Part shown: piece by piece, positions 16,597 to 25,497 of the stretch | How positions within the stretch are numbered: the stretch's first letter is position 1 | Layout of the letters: each line of letters opens with the position of its first letter | From: JASTVH01 sp042862465 | Lineage (GTDB): Bacteria > Pseudomonadota > Gammaproteobacteria > Pseudomonadales > Oleiphilaceae | Reading direction: 5' to 3' | Length of the DNA stretch: 64,000 nt | NCBI GenBank assembly: GCA_042862465.1 | Contig: JASTVH010000001.1 | Coordinates: forward strand, 186,001-250,000 | Program-made: the position numbers and the translations under genes | The notes under the pieces: model-generated | The model's database searches: none | Told to the model about the DNA's origin: nothing | What the model saw: the letters and a program-made list of their open reading frames with translations, nothing else

Positions 16597-17829
16597 ATGC
16601 GTGTTTCAACCCAACAAATTTTCCAAAGTGGCATTAAGCGCATTCAGGATGTGAATGTTCAGCTGCAGAAAACCCAGCAGCAGGTGTCCAGTGGCAAGCG
16701 CGTCCTGAATCCGTCGGATGATCCGGTCGCGGCCACCCGAATTCTGCAGCTGAATCAGGATCTGGCACGTACCGACCAGTTCAAGAAGAATATCGATCTG
16801 GCTGAAAACCGGCTGCAGCAGGAAGACAGCACGCTGGGTTCGGTCAATGACCTGCTGATCCGGGTCAAAGAGCTGACGGTGAAGGCGGGTGACGGTGCCT
16901 TGAATGCCCAGGACCGTAAATTCCTCGCCTCGGAACTCCGTGAGCGACTGGACCAACTGGCCGGGCTGGGGAATGCCCGGAATGCCCGTGGCGAATATAT
17001 GTTTGGCGGGTTCAAGGGCGCCGAGGCGCCGTTTGAGCAGAATGTGTCTGGCGCCTGGGTTTACACGGGCGACGAAGGGCAGCGCAGCCTGGAAGTCGAT
17101 GATGGTGTGCAAGTGCCCATCAATGATAACGGTAAAGGCATCTTCGTCGATGTGAGGGCCAATGAACCTTCCTTCTTTACTCGGGCCAGCGATCAGAACA
17201 AGGCGGAGCCGCCGGCCACCATCAGCGCGGGCCTGGTGATGGATAAAGAGGCCTTTGGCGAATTATATCCGGAAGATATTCGTGTTGAGTTCACCCGGAA
17301 TGTTACGAGTGGAGCCGTCACCTACTCCGCTTACGAGCGCAACTCGGGTCGTGAACTGGTAACAGATGAACCCTACGTCAATGGTGAGGCCATCAGCGTT
17401 GCAGGGGCTCAGTTTACGGTCAGTGGTGATCCGGCGGACGGTGACACCTTTTTCGTACAGACAGCTGAAAAACAGTCGGTGTTCACAACCGTCGAAAAGT
17501 TAATTGATGGCCTGGAGAACTACTCGCCGAATCCGGCCTATCGCCAGGCGTTCGATAATCTCCTTGAAAACTCCCTGGCCAATCTGGATGAGGCACAGAA
17601 CAACGTCCTTGAAGCTCGCACGAGAGTGGGCGCGCGTCTCAACACCGTCGAGACCACGCGGGAATTCCATGCTGACAGTGAGCTGCTCAATCAGGAAGTG
17701 AAATCCGATCTTGAAGACCTTGACTACGCCAAGGCTGTCAGCCGGCTCAGTCAGCAGAACTTCGTTTTGCAGGCCGCGCAGCAGTCCTTCGCCCAGGTTT
17801 CGCGCCTGTCGCTATTCGATTCGTTGTAA
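16597..17829 (+). CDS. flgL: hook-filament junction protein FlgL
   Basis: FlgL (HAP3) is the second adaptor between hook and flagellin filament. The flagellin-like N-terminus (MRVSTQQIFQSGIKRIQDVNVQLQKTQQQVSSGKRVLNPSDDPVAATRI) and C-terminus (LEDLDYAKAVSRLSQQNFVLQAAQQSFAQVSRLSLFDSL) are complete. At 410 residues it is longer than E. coli FlgL (317), with the extra in the middle. GAGAGG precedes the ATG at a slightly long spacing. Last gene of the operon; flagellin genes are not in the window. Confidence 0.95.
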   Translation: MRVSTQQIFQSGIKRIQDVNVQLQKTQQQVSSGKRVLNPSDDPVAATRILQLNQDLARTDQFKKNIDLAENRLQQEDSTLGSVNDLLIRVKELTVKAGDGALNAQDRKFLASELRERLDQLAGLGNARNARGEYMFGGFKGAEAPFEQNVSGAWVYTGDEGQRSLEVDDGVQVPINDNGKGIFVDVRANEPSFFTRASDQNKAEPPATISAGLVMDKEAFGELYPEDIRVEFTRNVTSGAVTYSAYERNSGRELVTDEPYVNGEAISVAGAQFTVSGDPADGDTFFVQTAEKQSVFTTVEKLIDGLENYSPNPAYRQAFDNLLENSLANLDEAQNNVLEARTRVGARLNTVETTREFHADSELLNQEVKSDLEDLDYAKAVSRLSQQNFVLQAAQQSFAQVSRLSLFDSL

Positions 17830-17848
17830 GCGGAAATGCGGTTTTCTA

Positions 17849-17876
17849 TTGACCTGAAAGAGGTCGCGCGTATAAT
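17849..17876 (+). promoter_or_regulatory. sigma-70 promoter of tRNA-Leu
   Basis: TTGACC at 17849-17854 and a perfect TATAAT at 17871-17876 are separated by 16 bases. The -10 is flanked by CGCG on both sides, giving the GC-rich discriminator common at stringently controlled stable-RNA promoters. The start would fall about 6 bases before the mature tRNA. Confidence 0.85.
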
Positions 17877-17888
17877 CGCGTTTCTGTC

Positions 17889-17975
17889 GCCGGGGTGGTG
17901 AAACTGGTAGACACGCGAGACTCAAAATCTCGTGCAGGCAACTGCGTGTGGGTTCGAGTCCCACCCCCGGCACCA
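17889..17975 (+). tRNA. tRNA-Leu (anticodon CAA)
   Basis: An 87-base class II tRNA. The acceptor arm pairs GCCGGGG (17889-17895) with CCCCGGC (17965-17971), followed by A and an encoded CCA. The anticodon stem CGAGA/TCTCG closes the loop CTCAAAA with anticodon CAA, which reads UUG. A long variable arm and a GTTCGAGTC T-loop are present. Between flgL and queA. Confidence 0.97.
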
Positions 17976-18041
17976 TAACCACTCTATCCAAGCCTTTTCA
18001 CTGGAAAAGGCGAGACCTGGTCGGTAAAGCCAGCTCACCTC

Positions 18042-19079
18042 ATGAATGTCACCGATTTCGATTTTGATCTGCCGGACGAACTGATCGCGCGTTACCCGCT
18101 CGAGGAACGCACCGCGAGCCGTCTGCTTTGCCTCGACGGTCGCACAGGCACCATCAACCATCGCCAGTTTCGCGACCTGGAAGGGTTGCTTGAGCCTGGG
18201 GACCTCCTAGTCTTCAATGATACCCGCGTGATTCCCGCCCGGCTTTTTGCTGTCAAGCCCACCGGTGGGCGCGTGGAAATCCTGGTGGAACGGGTGGTTG
18301 ATGCAGGCGAGGTCCTGGCTCACGTGCGCAGCTCCAAACCTCTGCGTCCAGGGCAAACCGTAACCGTGGAGAACGGCCCCGAGCTGACCATGCTCGAGCG
18401 CGAAGGCAGTCTGTTCAGACTGGCCTTTCCATCCGAATCTCCAGTGCTCGAGACGTTGCAGGCTGTCGGGCATATGCCGTTGCCTCCGTATGTCGATCGT
18501 CCCGACGAGGAAGCGGATCGTGAGCGCTACCAGACCGTGTTCGCTCGCCGGGCCGGTGCTGTGGCAGCGCCCACCGCCGGATTGCATTTTGACGAGGGGA
18601 TGCTGGAGCGGCTGGCTCAGAAAGGGGTTCATCAGGCCTATGTGACCTTGCATGTCGGGGCTGGTACCTTTCAGCCGGTGCGGGTGGATGATATTCGCGA
18701 CCACGAAATGCATAGCGAATGGATCGATGTTCCGAAATCCGTGGTGGCGCAAGTGGAACAGGTTCGTGCCCGTGGCGGCCGTGTGGTCGCGGTCGGTACC
18801 ACCGCGGTCAGGGCTCTGGAGAGTGCGGCGCAGAATGGCCGGCTGGAACCGTATCAGGGTGAAACAAACATCTTTATCTATCCGGGTTACCGGTTCCGTG
18901 CGGTGGATGCCCTGGTGACCAATTTCCACCTGCCGCAGTCGACTCTTCTGATGCTGGTGTCGGCCTTTTCCGGGCGCGAAAACATTCTGGCTGCCTACAA
19001 TGCAGCGGTGGATGCCCGCTATCGGTTTTTCAGCTATGGCGATGCCATGTTCCTGACTCCCAGTGCTCCGTCGAGGTGA
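18042..19079 (+). CDS. queA: S-adenosylmethionine:tRNA ribosyltransferase-isomerase QueA
   Basis: QueA transfers the ribosyl part of SAM to preQ1 in tRNA to make epoxyqueuosine. The 345-residue product has the family start DFDFDLPDELIARYPLEERTASRLL, the block LLVFNDTRVIPARLF, the core VAAPTAGLHFDEGML and YVTLHVGAGTFQPVR, and the C-terminal TNFHLPQSTLLMLVSAFSG. It begins 66 bases after the tRNA-Leu gene, with no strong Shine-Dalgarno. The tgt gene follows after about 110 bases. Confidence 0.96.
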   Translation: MNVTDFDFDLPDELIARYPLEERTASRLLCLDGRTGTINHRQFRDLEGLLEPGDLLVFNDTRVIPARLFAVKPTGGRVEILVERVVDAGEVLAHVRSSKPLRPGQTVTVENGPELTMLEREGSLFRLAFPSESPVLETLQAVGHMPLPPYVDRPDEEADRERYQTVFARRAGAVAAPTAGLHFDEGMLERLAQKGVHQAYVTLHVGAGTFQPVRVDDIRDHEMHSEWIDVPKSVVAQVEQVRARGGRVVAVGTTAVRALESAAQNGRLEPYQGETNIFIYPGYRFRAVDALVTNFHLPQSTLLMLVSAFSGRENILAAYNAAVDARYRFFSYGDAMFLTPSAPSR

Positions 19080-19186
19080 TATTGGCGATTACAGCGAGCC
19101 TGTGGCGCATTGCCGCAAGGCGCGGACAAACCCACTGAACCCGTCAGTAGCATCTTGACGGAGTACGGCCAACAACGAGGAATAGC

Positions 19187-20320
19187 ATGTCCAGAGAGTG
19201 CGCGATGCAGTTCCAGCATCTGGCCAGCGATGGCAAGGCACGCCGGGGGCGTCTGAGCTTCCCGCGCGGGACGGTGGAAACACCGGCCTTTATGCCCGTG
19301 GGTACTTACGGCACCGTCAAGGGCATGCTGCCGCGGGATATCCGCGAGATCGGTGCCGAGATCATCCTCGGCAACACGTTCCATCTCATGCTTCGTCCGG
19401 GAACGGAAGTGATCAAGGCCCATGGGGATCTGCACGATTTTATGCAGTGGTCCGGGCCGATCCTGACCGACTCCGGCGGTTTCCAGGTTTTCAGTCTTGA
19501 TGGCCTGCGCAAGGTTTCCGAGGAGGGTGTGGCGTTCCGCTCGCCGGTGGATGGATCTCCCGTGTTTTTGGACCCGGAGCGGGCGATCGCGGTACAGCAT
19601 GCGCTGGGTTCCGACATTGTCATGATTTTTGACGAGTGCACGCCGTATCCGGCCACGGAACAGGAGGCGCGGGATTCCATGCAGATGTCGCTGCGCTGGG
19701 CGCAGCGCTGCAAGCAGGCCCATGGCGAAAACCCCTCGGCGCTGTTTGGCATCGTACAGGGCGGAATGTATGACGGCCTGCGACAGGAATCACTGAAAGG
19801 CCTGATAGATATCGGTTTTGATGGTTACGCAATCGGTGGTCTTTCGGTGGGAGAGCCCAAGGAAGAGATGCAGGCGGTTCTGGATGCATTGACGCCATCC
19901 ATGCCGGCCGACCGGCCGCGTTACTTGATGGGCGTGGGCAAGCCCGAGGACATTGTTGAAGCCGTTCGCCGTGGTGTTGACATGTTCGATTGCGTGATGC
20001 CGACCCGCAACGCCCGCAATGGCCATCTGTTTACCAGTGAGGGCGTGATCAAGATCCGCAACGCCAAGCACCGCTATGACACCGGCCCCCTCGACGCCAA
20101 TTGCGACTGCTACAGCTGCACGCATTTTTCCCGAGCCTACCTGCATCACCTTGAACGGTGTAATGAAATGCTGGGTGCGCAGCTCAACACCATCCATAAC
20201 CTGCGCTACTACCAGAACCTGATGGCTGGATTGCGTGGGGCCATCGAAGAGGGTACATTGTGCCACTTCGTAAACCGGTTCTATGAGCAGCGGGGGCAGG
20301 AGACACCGCCGTTGCGTTGA
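19187..20320 (+). CDS. tgt: tRNA-guanine transglycosylase Tgt
   Basis: Tgt exchanges G34 of GUN-anticodon tRNAs (Asp, Asn, His, Tyr) for preQ1. The 377-residue product has the active-site Asp95 in TDSGGFQVFS, the nucleophile Asp in FDCVMPTRNARNG near residue 270 and the zinc ligands in CDCYSCTHFSRAYLHHL near 308-339. GAGGA lies 7 bases before the ATG at 19187. With queA here and queF at 2073, three queuosine steps are encoded in the window. Confidence 0.97.
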   Translation: MSRECAMQFQHLASDGKARRGRLSFPRGTVETPAFMPVGTYGTVKGMLPRDIREIGAEIILGNTFHLMLRPGTEVIKAHGDLHDFMQWSGPILTDSGGFQVFSLDGLRKVSEEGVAFRSPVDGSPVFLDPERAIAVQHALGSDIVMIFDECTPYPATEQEARDSMQMSLRWAQRCKQAHGENPSALFGIVQGGMYDGLRQESLKGLIDIGFDGYAIGGLSVGEPKEEMQAVLDALTPSMPADRPRYLMGVGKPEDIVEAVRRGVDMFDCVMPTRNARNGHLFTSEGVIKIRNAKHRYDTGPLDANCDCYSCTHFSRAYLHHLERCNEMLGAQLNTIHNLRYYQNLMAGLRGAIEEGTLCHFVNRFYEQRGQETPPLR

Positions 20321-20394
20321 GTGCATGTCCGGCTTCAAACCGGAATGCCGAAGACCGAATAGACTTCTTGTACTTGCTCACGTGGAGACCTTAA

Positions 20395-20757
20395 ATGAGT
20401 TTGTTCCGTGCCTTGTGTGCCGTTCTCATTGCATTCGCCGTGCCCGTAACGGCGCTGGCCCAATCGGAGCCGAGCGGAGCCAGTCCGATTGCTCAGGTGA
20501 TTTTCTTTGGCGGCTTTATCCTGATCTTCTACCTGTTGATCTGGCGGCCACAGTCCAAGCGTGCCAAGGAACACAAGAATCTTGTTTCTGAACTTTCCAA
20601 AGGCGACGAGGTGGTGACCAGCGGCGGCGTATCCGGACGCATCACCCGCGTGACCGACGACTTTATTGTCCTTGAGGTGGCCGATAACGTCGAAATCAAG
20701 GTGCAGAAGAACGCGGTTGCTTCCGCGCTGCCCAAAGGCACCCTGAAAGACATCTGA
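20395..20757 (+). CDS. yajC: Sec translocon accessory protein YajC
   Basis: YajC is the small inner-membrane subunit that joins SecDF to SecYEG. The 120-residue product has an N-terminal hydrophobic segment resembling a signal, a second segment IAQVIFFGGFILIFYLLIWRPQSKRAKEHKN (about 29-60) that is the YajC signature, and the cytoplasmic GDEVVTSGGVSGRI region. GGAG precedes the ATG. A terminator-like hairpin separates it from secD. Confidence 0.95.
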   Translation: MSLFRALCAVLIAFAVPVTALAQSEPSGASPIAQVIFFGGFILIFYLLIWRPQSKRAKEHKNLVSELSKGDEVVTSGGVSGRITRVTDDFIVLEVADNVEIKVQKNAVASALPKGTLKDI

Positions 20758-20766
20758 AGTCAGGAC

Positions 20767-20798
20767 AAACACCCGCCAAGTGCGGGTGTTTGCGTTTT
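20767..20798 (+). terminator. intrinsic terminator or attenuator between yajC and secD
   Basis: A perfect 10-bp stem (20767-20776 with 20782-20791) around a 5-base loop is followed by GCGTTTT. It lies inside the yajC-secD-secF cluster, so it probably gives partial termination and lowers SecDF relative to YajC. Confidence 0.65.
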
Positions 20799-20828
20799 CG
20801 CCCTGTCCCTGTTCGACAAGGACTATAA

Positions 20829-22688
20829 ATGCTCAACAAATATCCTCTCTGGAAGAATCTCGTTATCCTGCTCGCTCTCGTGATCGGCGGGATTTACGCG
20901 CTACCCAATCTGTATCCGGACGACTATGCCATCCAGATCTCCGGAGCCCGCAGTTCCACGGAAATAGACCAATCCGTGCTCCAGCAGGCCGAACAGGCCC
21001 TCAAGGAAGCAGAGCTCGATTATCATGGTGCCCAGGTGGCTGAGAACGGTCGCACGGCCATTCTCCGAGTCGAATCGGCGGAAAAACAGCTGGAAGCCAA
21101 GGCCGCGGTGCAGAGTGCGCTGGGCGATGACTACATTGTGGCGCTGAACCTGGCGTCCACAACGCCAGACTGGCTGCGAGCCATTGGTGCCGAGTCCATG
21201 AAGCTGGGGCTGGACCTTCGCGGCGGGGTGCACTTCCTGCTGGAGGTGGATACCGAGCAGGCCCTCAAGCAGCGCCTGGAAGTCTACGCCAGCGACATCA
21301 AGCGTCGACTCCGGGAAGACCGCATCCGTTACCGCGGTGGCGAAGTGAGCGGCGAAAAGCAGCTGACCCTGAATTTCCAGAAAGAGGAAGAGCGCGACAG
21401 TGCTTTCGACCTGATCAAGAGCCAGTACAACGAGTTCCTGTTGAGCCGCAGTCAGGATGGGGATCGTCTGCTGCTCACCCTGACGCTCTCCGACCAGAAG
21501 ATTCGCGAAATTATCGATTATGCGGTGGAGCAGAACCTGACCACATTGCGTAATCGTGTCAATGAGCTGGGTGTGGCCGAACCGCTGGTCCAGCGCCAGG
21601 GCCGTGACCGCATCGTGGTGGAATTGCCTGGCGTTCAGGATACCGCGCAAGCCAAGCGTGTACTGGGCGCGACGGCGAACCTCGAATTCCGCCTGGAAGC
21701 GCGTGCGGACGCTTCCGCTTCGGAAACCGAAACCTTCCAGTTCCGGGATAACCCGCAGCGTACCGCGCGGCTGGAAGAAGATATCATCGTCACCGGTGAG
21801 AATGTCGCCAACGCGCAGCAGAGTTTTGACCAGAGCGGTATGCCGCAGGTCAACATCACGCTGGATGCCGCAGGTGGCCGCATGATGAACCGGGTGACCC
21901 GTAACGCCATCAAGCGCCGCATGGCCGTGCTGTATATCGAGCACAGCAGCACCACCAAAGAGAAAATGGTGGACGGTGAAATGGTCAAGGTGCGTGAACG
22001 GTCCGTGGACCGAAAGATTATCAGTCTGGCGACCATCCAGTCGGTGCTGGGAAGCAACTTCCGTATTACTGGCCTCAATTCCGTGAACGAGGCGGCCGAG
22101 CTGGCGCTCCTGTTGCGCGCCGGTTCACTGGCAGCGCCCATCTACTTTGCCGAGGAACGCACCATCGGGCCCAGCCTGGGTCAGCAGAATATCGATGCCG
22201 GTGTAACATCGGTCTACATCGGCTTTGCGCTCGTCGTGCTATCGATGCTGATTGTCTACAAGGGCTTCGGCGTGATTGCCAACGTGGCGTTGGTGGTCAA
22301 CCTGGTCTTGATTGTGGCGCTGATGTCGATGTTGTCGGCCACGCTCACCCTGCCGGGTATTGCCGGTATCGTTCTGACGGTCGGTATGGCGGTGGATGCC
22401 AACGTGCTGATATTTGAGCGTATAAAGGAAGAGTGGCGTGGAGGCATGCCGCCGCAATCCGCGATTCATGCCGGGTACAGCCGGGCATTCGTATCCATTC
22501 TGGATGCCAATATCACCACCTTCCTGGTGGCCATCATTCTGTTCGCCATGGGAACGGGGCCGGTCAAAGGTTTTGCCGTGACCCTCTGTATCGGCATCCT
22601 GACTTCCGTGTTCACCGCAGTGATGTTCAGCCGCGCCATCGTCAATGGTGTGGTGGGCGGACGTCAGCTGGAAAAACTGTCCATTTAG
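20829..22688 (+). CDS. secD: protein translocase subunit SecD
   Basis: SecD uses the proton gradient to pull preproteins through SecYEG at the periplasmic face. The 619-residue product has one N-terminal membrane helix, a large periplasmic region with LGLDLRGGVHFLLEVD (about 133-148) and NRVNELGVAEPLVQRQGRDRIVVELPGV, and a C-terminal RND-type bundle with GMAVDANVLIFERIKEE. AAGGA precedes the ATG. SecF follows after 12 bases. Confidence 0.97.
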   Translation: MLNKYPLWKNLVILLALVIGGIYALPNLYPDDYAIQISGARSSTEIDQSVLQQAEQALKEAELDYHGAQVAENGRTAILRVESAEKQLEAKAAVQSALGDDYIVALNLASTTPDWLRAIGAESMKLGLDLRGGVHFLLEVDTEQALKQRLEVYASDIKRRLREDRIRYRGGEVSGEKQLTLNFQKEEERDSAFDLIKSQYNEFLLSRSQDGDRLLLTLTLSDQKIREIIDYAVEQNLTTLRNRVNELGVAEPLVQRQGRDRIVVELPGVQDTAQAKRVLGATANLEFRLEARADASASETETFQFRDNPQRTARLEEDIIVTGENVANAQQSFDQSGMPQVNITLDAAGGRMMNRVTRNAIKRRMAVLYIEHSSTTKEKMVDGEMVKVRERSVDRKIISLATIQSVLGSNFRITGLNSVNEAAELALLLRAGSLAAPIYFAEERTIGPSLGQQNIDAGVTSVYIGFALVVLSMLIVYKGFGVIANVALVVNLVLIVALMSMLSATLTLPGIAGIVLTVGMAVDANVLIFERIKEEWRGGMPPQSAIHAGYSRAFVSILDANITTFLVAIILFAMGTGPVKGFAVTLCIGILTSVFTAVMFSRAIVNGVVGGRQLEKLSI

Positions 22689-22700
22689 GAGGAGGCCGGC

Positions 22701-23654
22701 ATGACAGATAACGCCCCGTACAAATTCGACTTCATGGGCAAGCGCCGCGTTTGGGGCGCCATTTCCATCATTCTGATCCTGGTCTCAGTCGCCAGCCTCG
22801 CTTGGCGTGGTGTGCCGTTGGGGCTGGATTTCACCGGCGGTACCCTGATCGAGCTTGAATATCAGGACGCGCCCAGTCTTCCCGATGTCCGCAGCACACT
22901 GCAGTCCGTCGGCTACCCTGACGTGGTCGTGCAGAATTTTGGTTCCAAGTCAGAGGTGCTGGTGCGGTTGCCCGCCCAGTTCAATCAGAAAGTGGTTGAG
23001 CACATCGTTGGGATGCTGAAAGAGCAGGCTGGCGAAGAGGTAACCCTCAAGCGGGCCGAATATGTTGGTGCCCAGGTTGGTAAGGAGTTGCGCGAAAAGG
23101 GCGGCATGGGCATGTTGCTGGCGCTGGGTGTTGTGCTCATTTATGTGGCGATGCGCTTCCAGTTCAAGTTTGGCGTTGCCTCCGTATTGCCGCTGGGTCA
23201 TGACGTCATCATCACGCTGGGCATGTTCTCCATTTTCCAGTGGGATTTTGATCTGACGGTGCTGGCGGCCTTGCTGGCGGTTGTCGGTTACTCCATTAAC
23301 GATACCATCATCGTTGCCGACCGCATCCGGGAGAATTTCCGCCGTATCCGCAAGGATGATCCGGTGGAGGTGATCAATATCTCCCTCAACCAGACCCTTT
23401 CCCGGACGTTGATGACGTCGGGCACCACCTTGCTGGTGCTGATCTCGCTCTTCATTTTTGGAGGCGAGATGATCCGGAACTTCTCCATTGCATTGATCAT
23501 CGGTATCGTTGTTGGTACCTACTCATCGATCTATGTCGCAGCTAACCTGCTCCTGACGATGGGTGTTTCCCGCGAGGATCTGCTGCTGCCGGTGAAAGAA
23601 GGGGCCAAAAACGAAGAAGAGGAAACACCGCCGGACTGGCTCAATCGCATGTAA
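22701..23654 (+). CDS. secF: protein translocase subunit SecF
   Basis: SecF is the partner of SecD. The 317-residue product has six predicted membrane helices, with GLDFTGGTLIELEY after the first and VVGYSINDTIIVADRIRENFR and NQTLSRTLMTSGTTLL in the C-terminal bundle, all SecF signatures. AGGAGGAGG lies just upstream of the ATG, a strong ribosome site. A bidirectional terminator follows. Confidence 0.97.
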   Translation: MTDNAPYKFDFMGKRRVWGAISIILILVSVASLAWRGVPLGLDFTGGTLIELEYQDAPSLPDVRSTLQSVGYPDVVVQNFGSKSEVLVRLPAQFNQKVVEHIVGMLKEQAGEEVTLKRAEYVGAQVGKELREKGGMGMLLALGVVLIYVAMRFQFKFGVASVLPLGHDVIITLGMFSIFQWDFDLTVLAALLAVVGYSINDTIIVADRIRENFRRIRKDDPVEVINISLNQTLSRTLMTSGTTLLVLISLFIFGGEMIRNFSIALIIGIVVGTYSSIYVAANLLLTMGVSREDLLLPVKEGAKNEEEETPPDWLNRM

Positions 23655-23683
23655 TCATGCGGCGTCCGTTTTAGGCGTTTGTT

Positions 23684-23725
23684 GCCATAAAAAAAACCGC
23701 GGCCTGGACCGCGGTTTTTTATGGC
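23684..23725. terminator. bidirectional intrinsic terminator between secF and suhB
   Basis: Arms 23684-23702 and 23709-23725 pair through a GC core (CCGCGG) extended by A/T tracts and GCCAT/ATGGC. A T run follows the core on each strand. It can end both secF (plus) and suhB (minus). Confidence 0.9.
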
Positions 23726-23739
23726 CGTATGGCGCTCTC

Positions 23740-24543
23740 TTAGCCCTGGCGGAGCCGGCTGGCAAAGGGGTGAATCGTCTTGAGCAGCTCCTTGAACAGG
23801 CGGTTATTGGCCATCACGCATTCCGATGAGGCTGCGGTGAGTGGGTTGCCGGAGAAATCGCTTGCGAGGCCACCGCATTCATTGGCGAGCAGGCCGCCCA
23901 CCGCTGCGTCCACGGCATCTTCGATGCGTAGTACGGCGCCGTCCATGCGTCCGGACGCCACCCGGGCCATCTCCAGCAGGGTGAAGTCTGTACCCCGGAT
24001 GCCGCCGGCGGCCTGGCCAAGGGCGGCCATGGTTTCGCCATAAGCCAGGGCGTCGCGGTTCGCGGGCAAACGGCTGATCAGGTTGCTGGCGACAATGGCC
24101 TGGCTCAGGTGTTGGGATCCGCTGGCACGGATGCGACGGCCATTCATGGTCGCCCCGTAGCCACGGCTCACGCAGTATTCCTCATCCAGAACCGGGCAGA
24201 CCAGCACAGCGTTTTCGACCCGGTTGTTCTGTTTCTGGACAAGGGCCAGCCCGAATTCAGGCAACCCGCGCAGGTAGTTGGTGGCGCCCATGAGAGGGAA
24301 AATGTGCCAGCTTTGCGTGTGGCTGCCGGCCTCCAAATCACCCATCGGGGCAAAATAGTGTTGCCGGTAGGCCCGCTGCAATTGCTCCAGACAGTTGTCA
24401 TACAGGCCCTTCTCAATGGCCTGCATTTGCTTCAAGGCGGTCTCTGCGTTGGTTGTTACGGGTTCTAGCCGCTCGAACTGGGTCCGCAAAAACTCACTAC
24501 TTTGCCTTGCGGTCCGCAAGGCCATCTTGATTGCTGGTTGCAT
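23740..24543 (-). CDS. suhB: SuhB / inositol monophosphatase homologue with degenerate metal site
   Basis: Position (between secF and trmJ), length (267) and overall pattern identify this as the SuhB orthologue. SuhB in E. coli is an inositol monophosphatase and also a factor of the Nus antitermination complex on rRNA operons. The catalytic signature DPLDGT reads FPLMGA at residues 82-87, so two metal-binding aspartates are gone. The usual TEES block (E. coli Glu67) is replaced by APMGD. The fold-defining C-terminal parts (RGTDFTLLEMARVASGRMDGAV, VDAAVGGLLANECGG) persist. I infer loss of phosphatase activity with retention of a structural or regulatory role. The frame is intact, so it is not a decayed pseudogene. 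Confidence 0.85.
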   Translation of the reverse strand: MQPAIKMALRTARQSSEFLRTQFERLEPVTTNAETALKQMQAIEKGLYDNCLEQLQRAYRQHYFAPMGDLEAGSHTQSWHIFPLMGATNYLRGLPEFGLALVQKQNNRVENAVLVCPVLDEEYCVSRGYGATMNGRRIRASGSQHLSQAIVASNLISRLPANRDALAYGETMAALGQAAGGIRGTDFTLLEMARVASGRMDGAVLRIEDAVDAAVGGLLANECGGLASDFSGNPLTAASSECVMANNRLFKELLKTIHPFASRLRQG

Positions 24544-24684
24544 GAGCTAAACCGTCTGTCTGTCCAAGAGGGGGCGCGAATTGTACCAGAATACGGCGGT
24601 AAGCACGATGAATATGCATCGAAGCGTACTCTTGTCTCGGAATTTGCTAACATGGCGCCCCTTCTTGAAGCATGGGGGCGAACG

Positions 24685-25497
24685 ATGGGCTGGCTGACGG
24701 CACTGGACAATGTACGGATCGTGTTGGTGGAGACCTCCCATCCGGGCAATATCGGCGCCACCGCCCGCGCCATGAAGAATATGGGGTTGCGTCACCTGAC
24801 CCTGGTTTCGCCACGGGAATTTCCTGCCGAGCAGGCGGTGTACCGAGCCTCAGGTGCCACCGATGTCCTGGAGCAAGCCCGTGTGGTTTCCAGCCTTGAT
24901 GATGCGATTGAAGACTGCGTCCTGGTGATAGGCGCCAGTGCCCGTATGCGCAGCATGCCCTGGCCGGTTCTCGGTGCGCGCGAATGCGCCGGCAGGGTGC
25001 TCGAGCAAGTTCCGGCCGGGCCCGTCGCGCTGTTGTTCGGGCGTGAGTCCAGTGGTCTGAGCAACGACGAGTTGCACCGCTGTCATTACCACATGCATAT
25101 TCCCACCAACGCAGAGTACAGCTCTCTCAATCTGGCCATGGCCGTACAGCTCATGAGTTACGAGTTGCGCATGGCCTGGCTGGACACTGACAATGACTCA
25201 ACCGCGACAGACCCGATGATGCGTCCCGGTGACGCAGGCTGGGACGAGGCGCCAGCAACAGTGAAAGAGCTGGAAGGTTTCCTGGGGCACCTGGAACAGA
25301 CCCTGGTGGAAATCGACTTTCATGACCCCCAGCGACCGCGGCAACTAATGACCCGTTTGCGCCGCCTGTTTCAGCGGACCTCCCTGGACCGGATGGAGGT
25401 GAATATCCTCCGTGGTATCCTGAGAAACATTCAGCGTCGCGTGGGTACCGCTCCCGATGGCCAGAGCAAGTCTACGAGGAAAGAAAACGATGTTTGA
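24685..25497 (+). CDS. trmJ: tRNA (cytidine/uridine-2'-O-)-methyltransferase TrmJ
   Basis: TrmJ is a SPOUT methyltransferase that 2'-O-methylates position 32 of several tRNAs. Motifs are VRIVLVETSHPGNIGATARAMKNMG at the start, LLFGRESSGLSNDEL in the middle, and IPTNAEYSSLNLAMAVQLMSYEL in the cofactor knot. I chose the ATG at 24685 because it places the start just before the first conserved strand. An in-frame ATG at 24652 is possible and the frame runs back to 24502 over the suhB promoter. The 270-residue form matches relatives. The stop lies 8 bases inside cysE. Confidence 0.9.
   Translation: MGWLTALDNVRIVLVETSHPGNIGATARAMKNMGLRHLTLVSPREFPAEQAVYRASGATDVLEQARVVSSLDDAIEDCVLVIGASARMRSMPWPVLGARECAGRVLEQVPAGPVALLFGRESSGLSNDELHRCHYHMHIPTNAEYSSLNLAMAVQLMSYELRMAWLDTDNDSTATDPMMRPGDAGWDEAPATVKELEGFLGHLEQTLVEIDFHDPQRPRQLMTRLRRLFQRTSLDRMEVNILRGILRNIQRRVGTAPDGQSKSTRKENDV

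Noticed and set aside
20901..21944. 347-codon antisense frame inside secD
   Set aside because: A shadow of secD. No domain, and composition typical of reverse-frame translation.
23740..24543. Possibility that suhB is a pseudogene
   Set aside because: The frame is complete, length and C-terminal pattern are normal, and a position-specific loss of metal ligands in an otherwise conserved protein looks selected rather than decayed.
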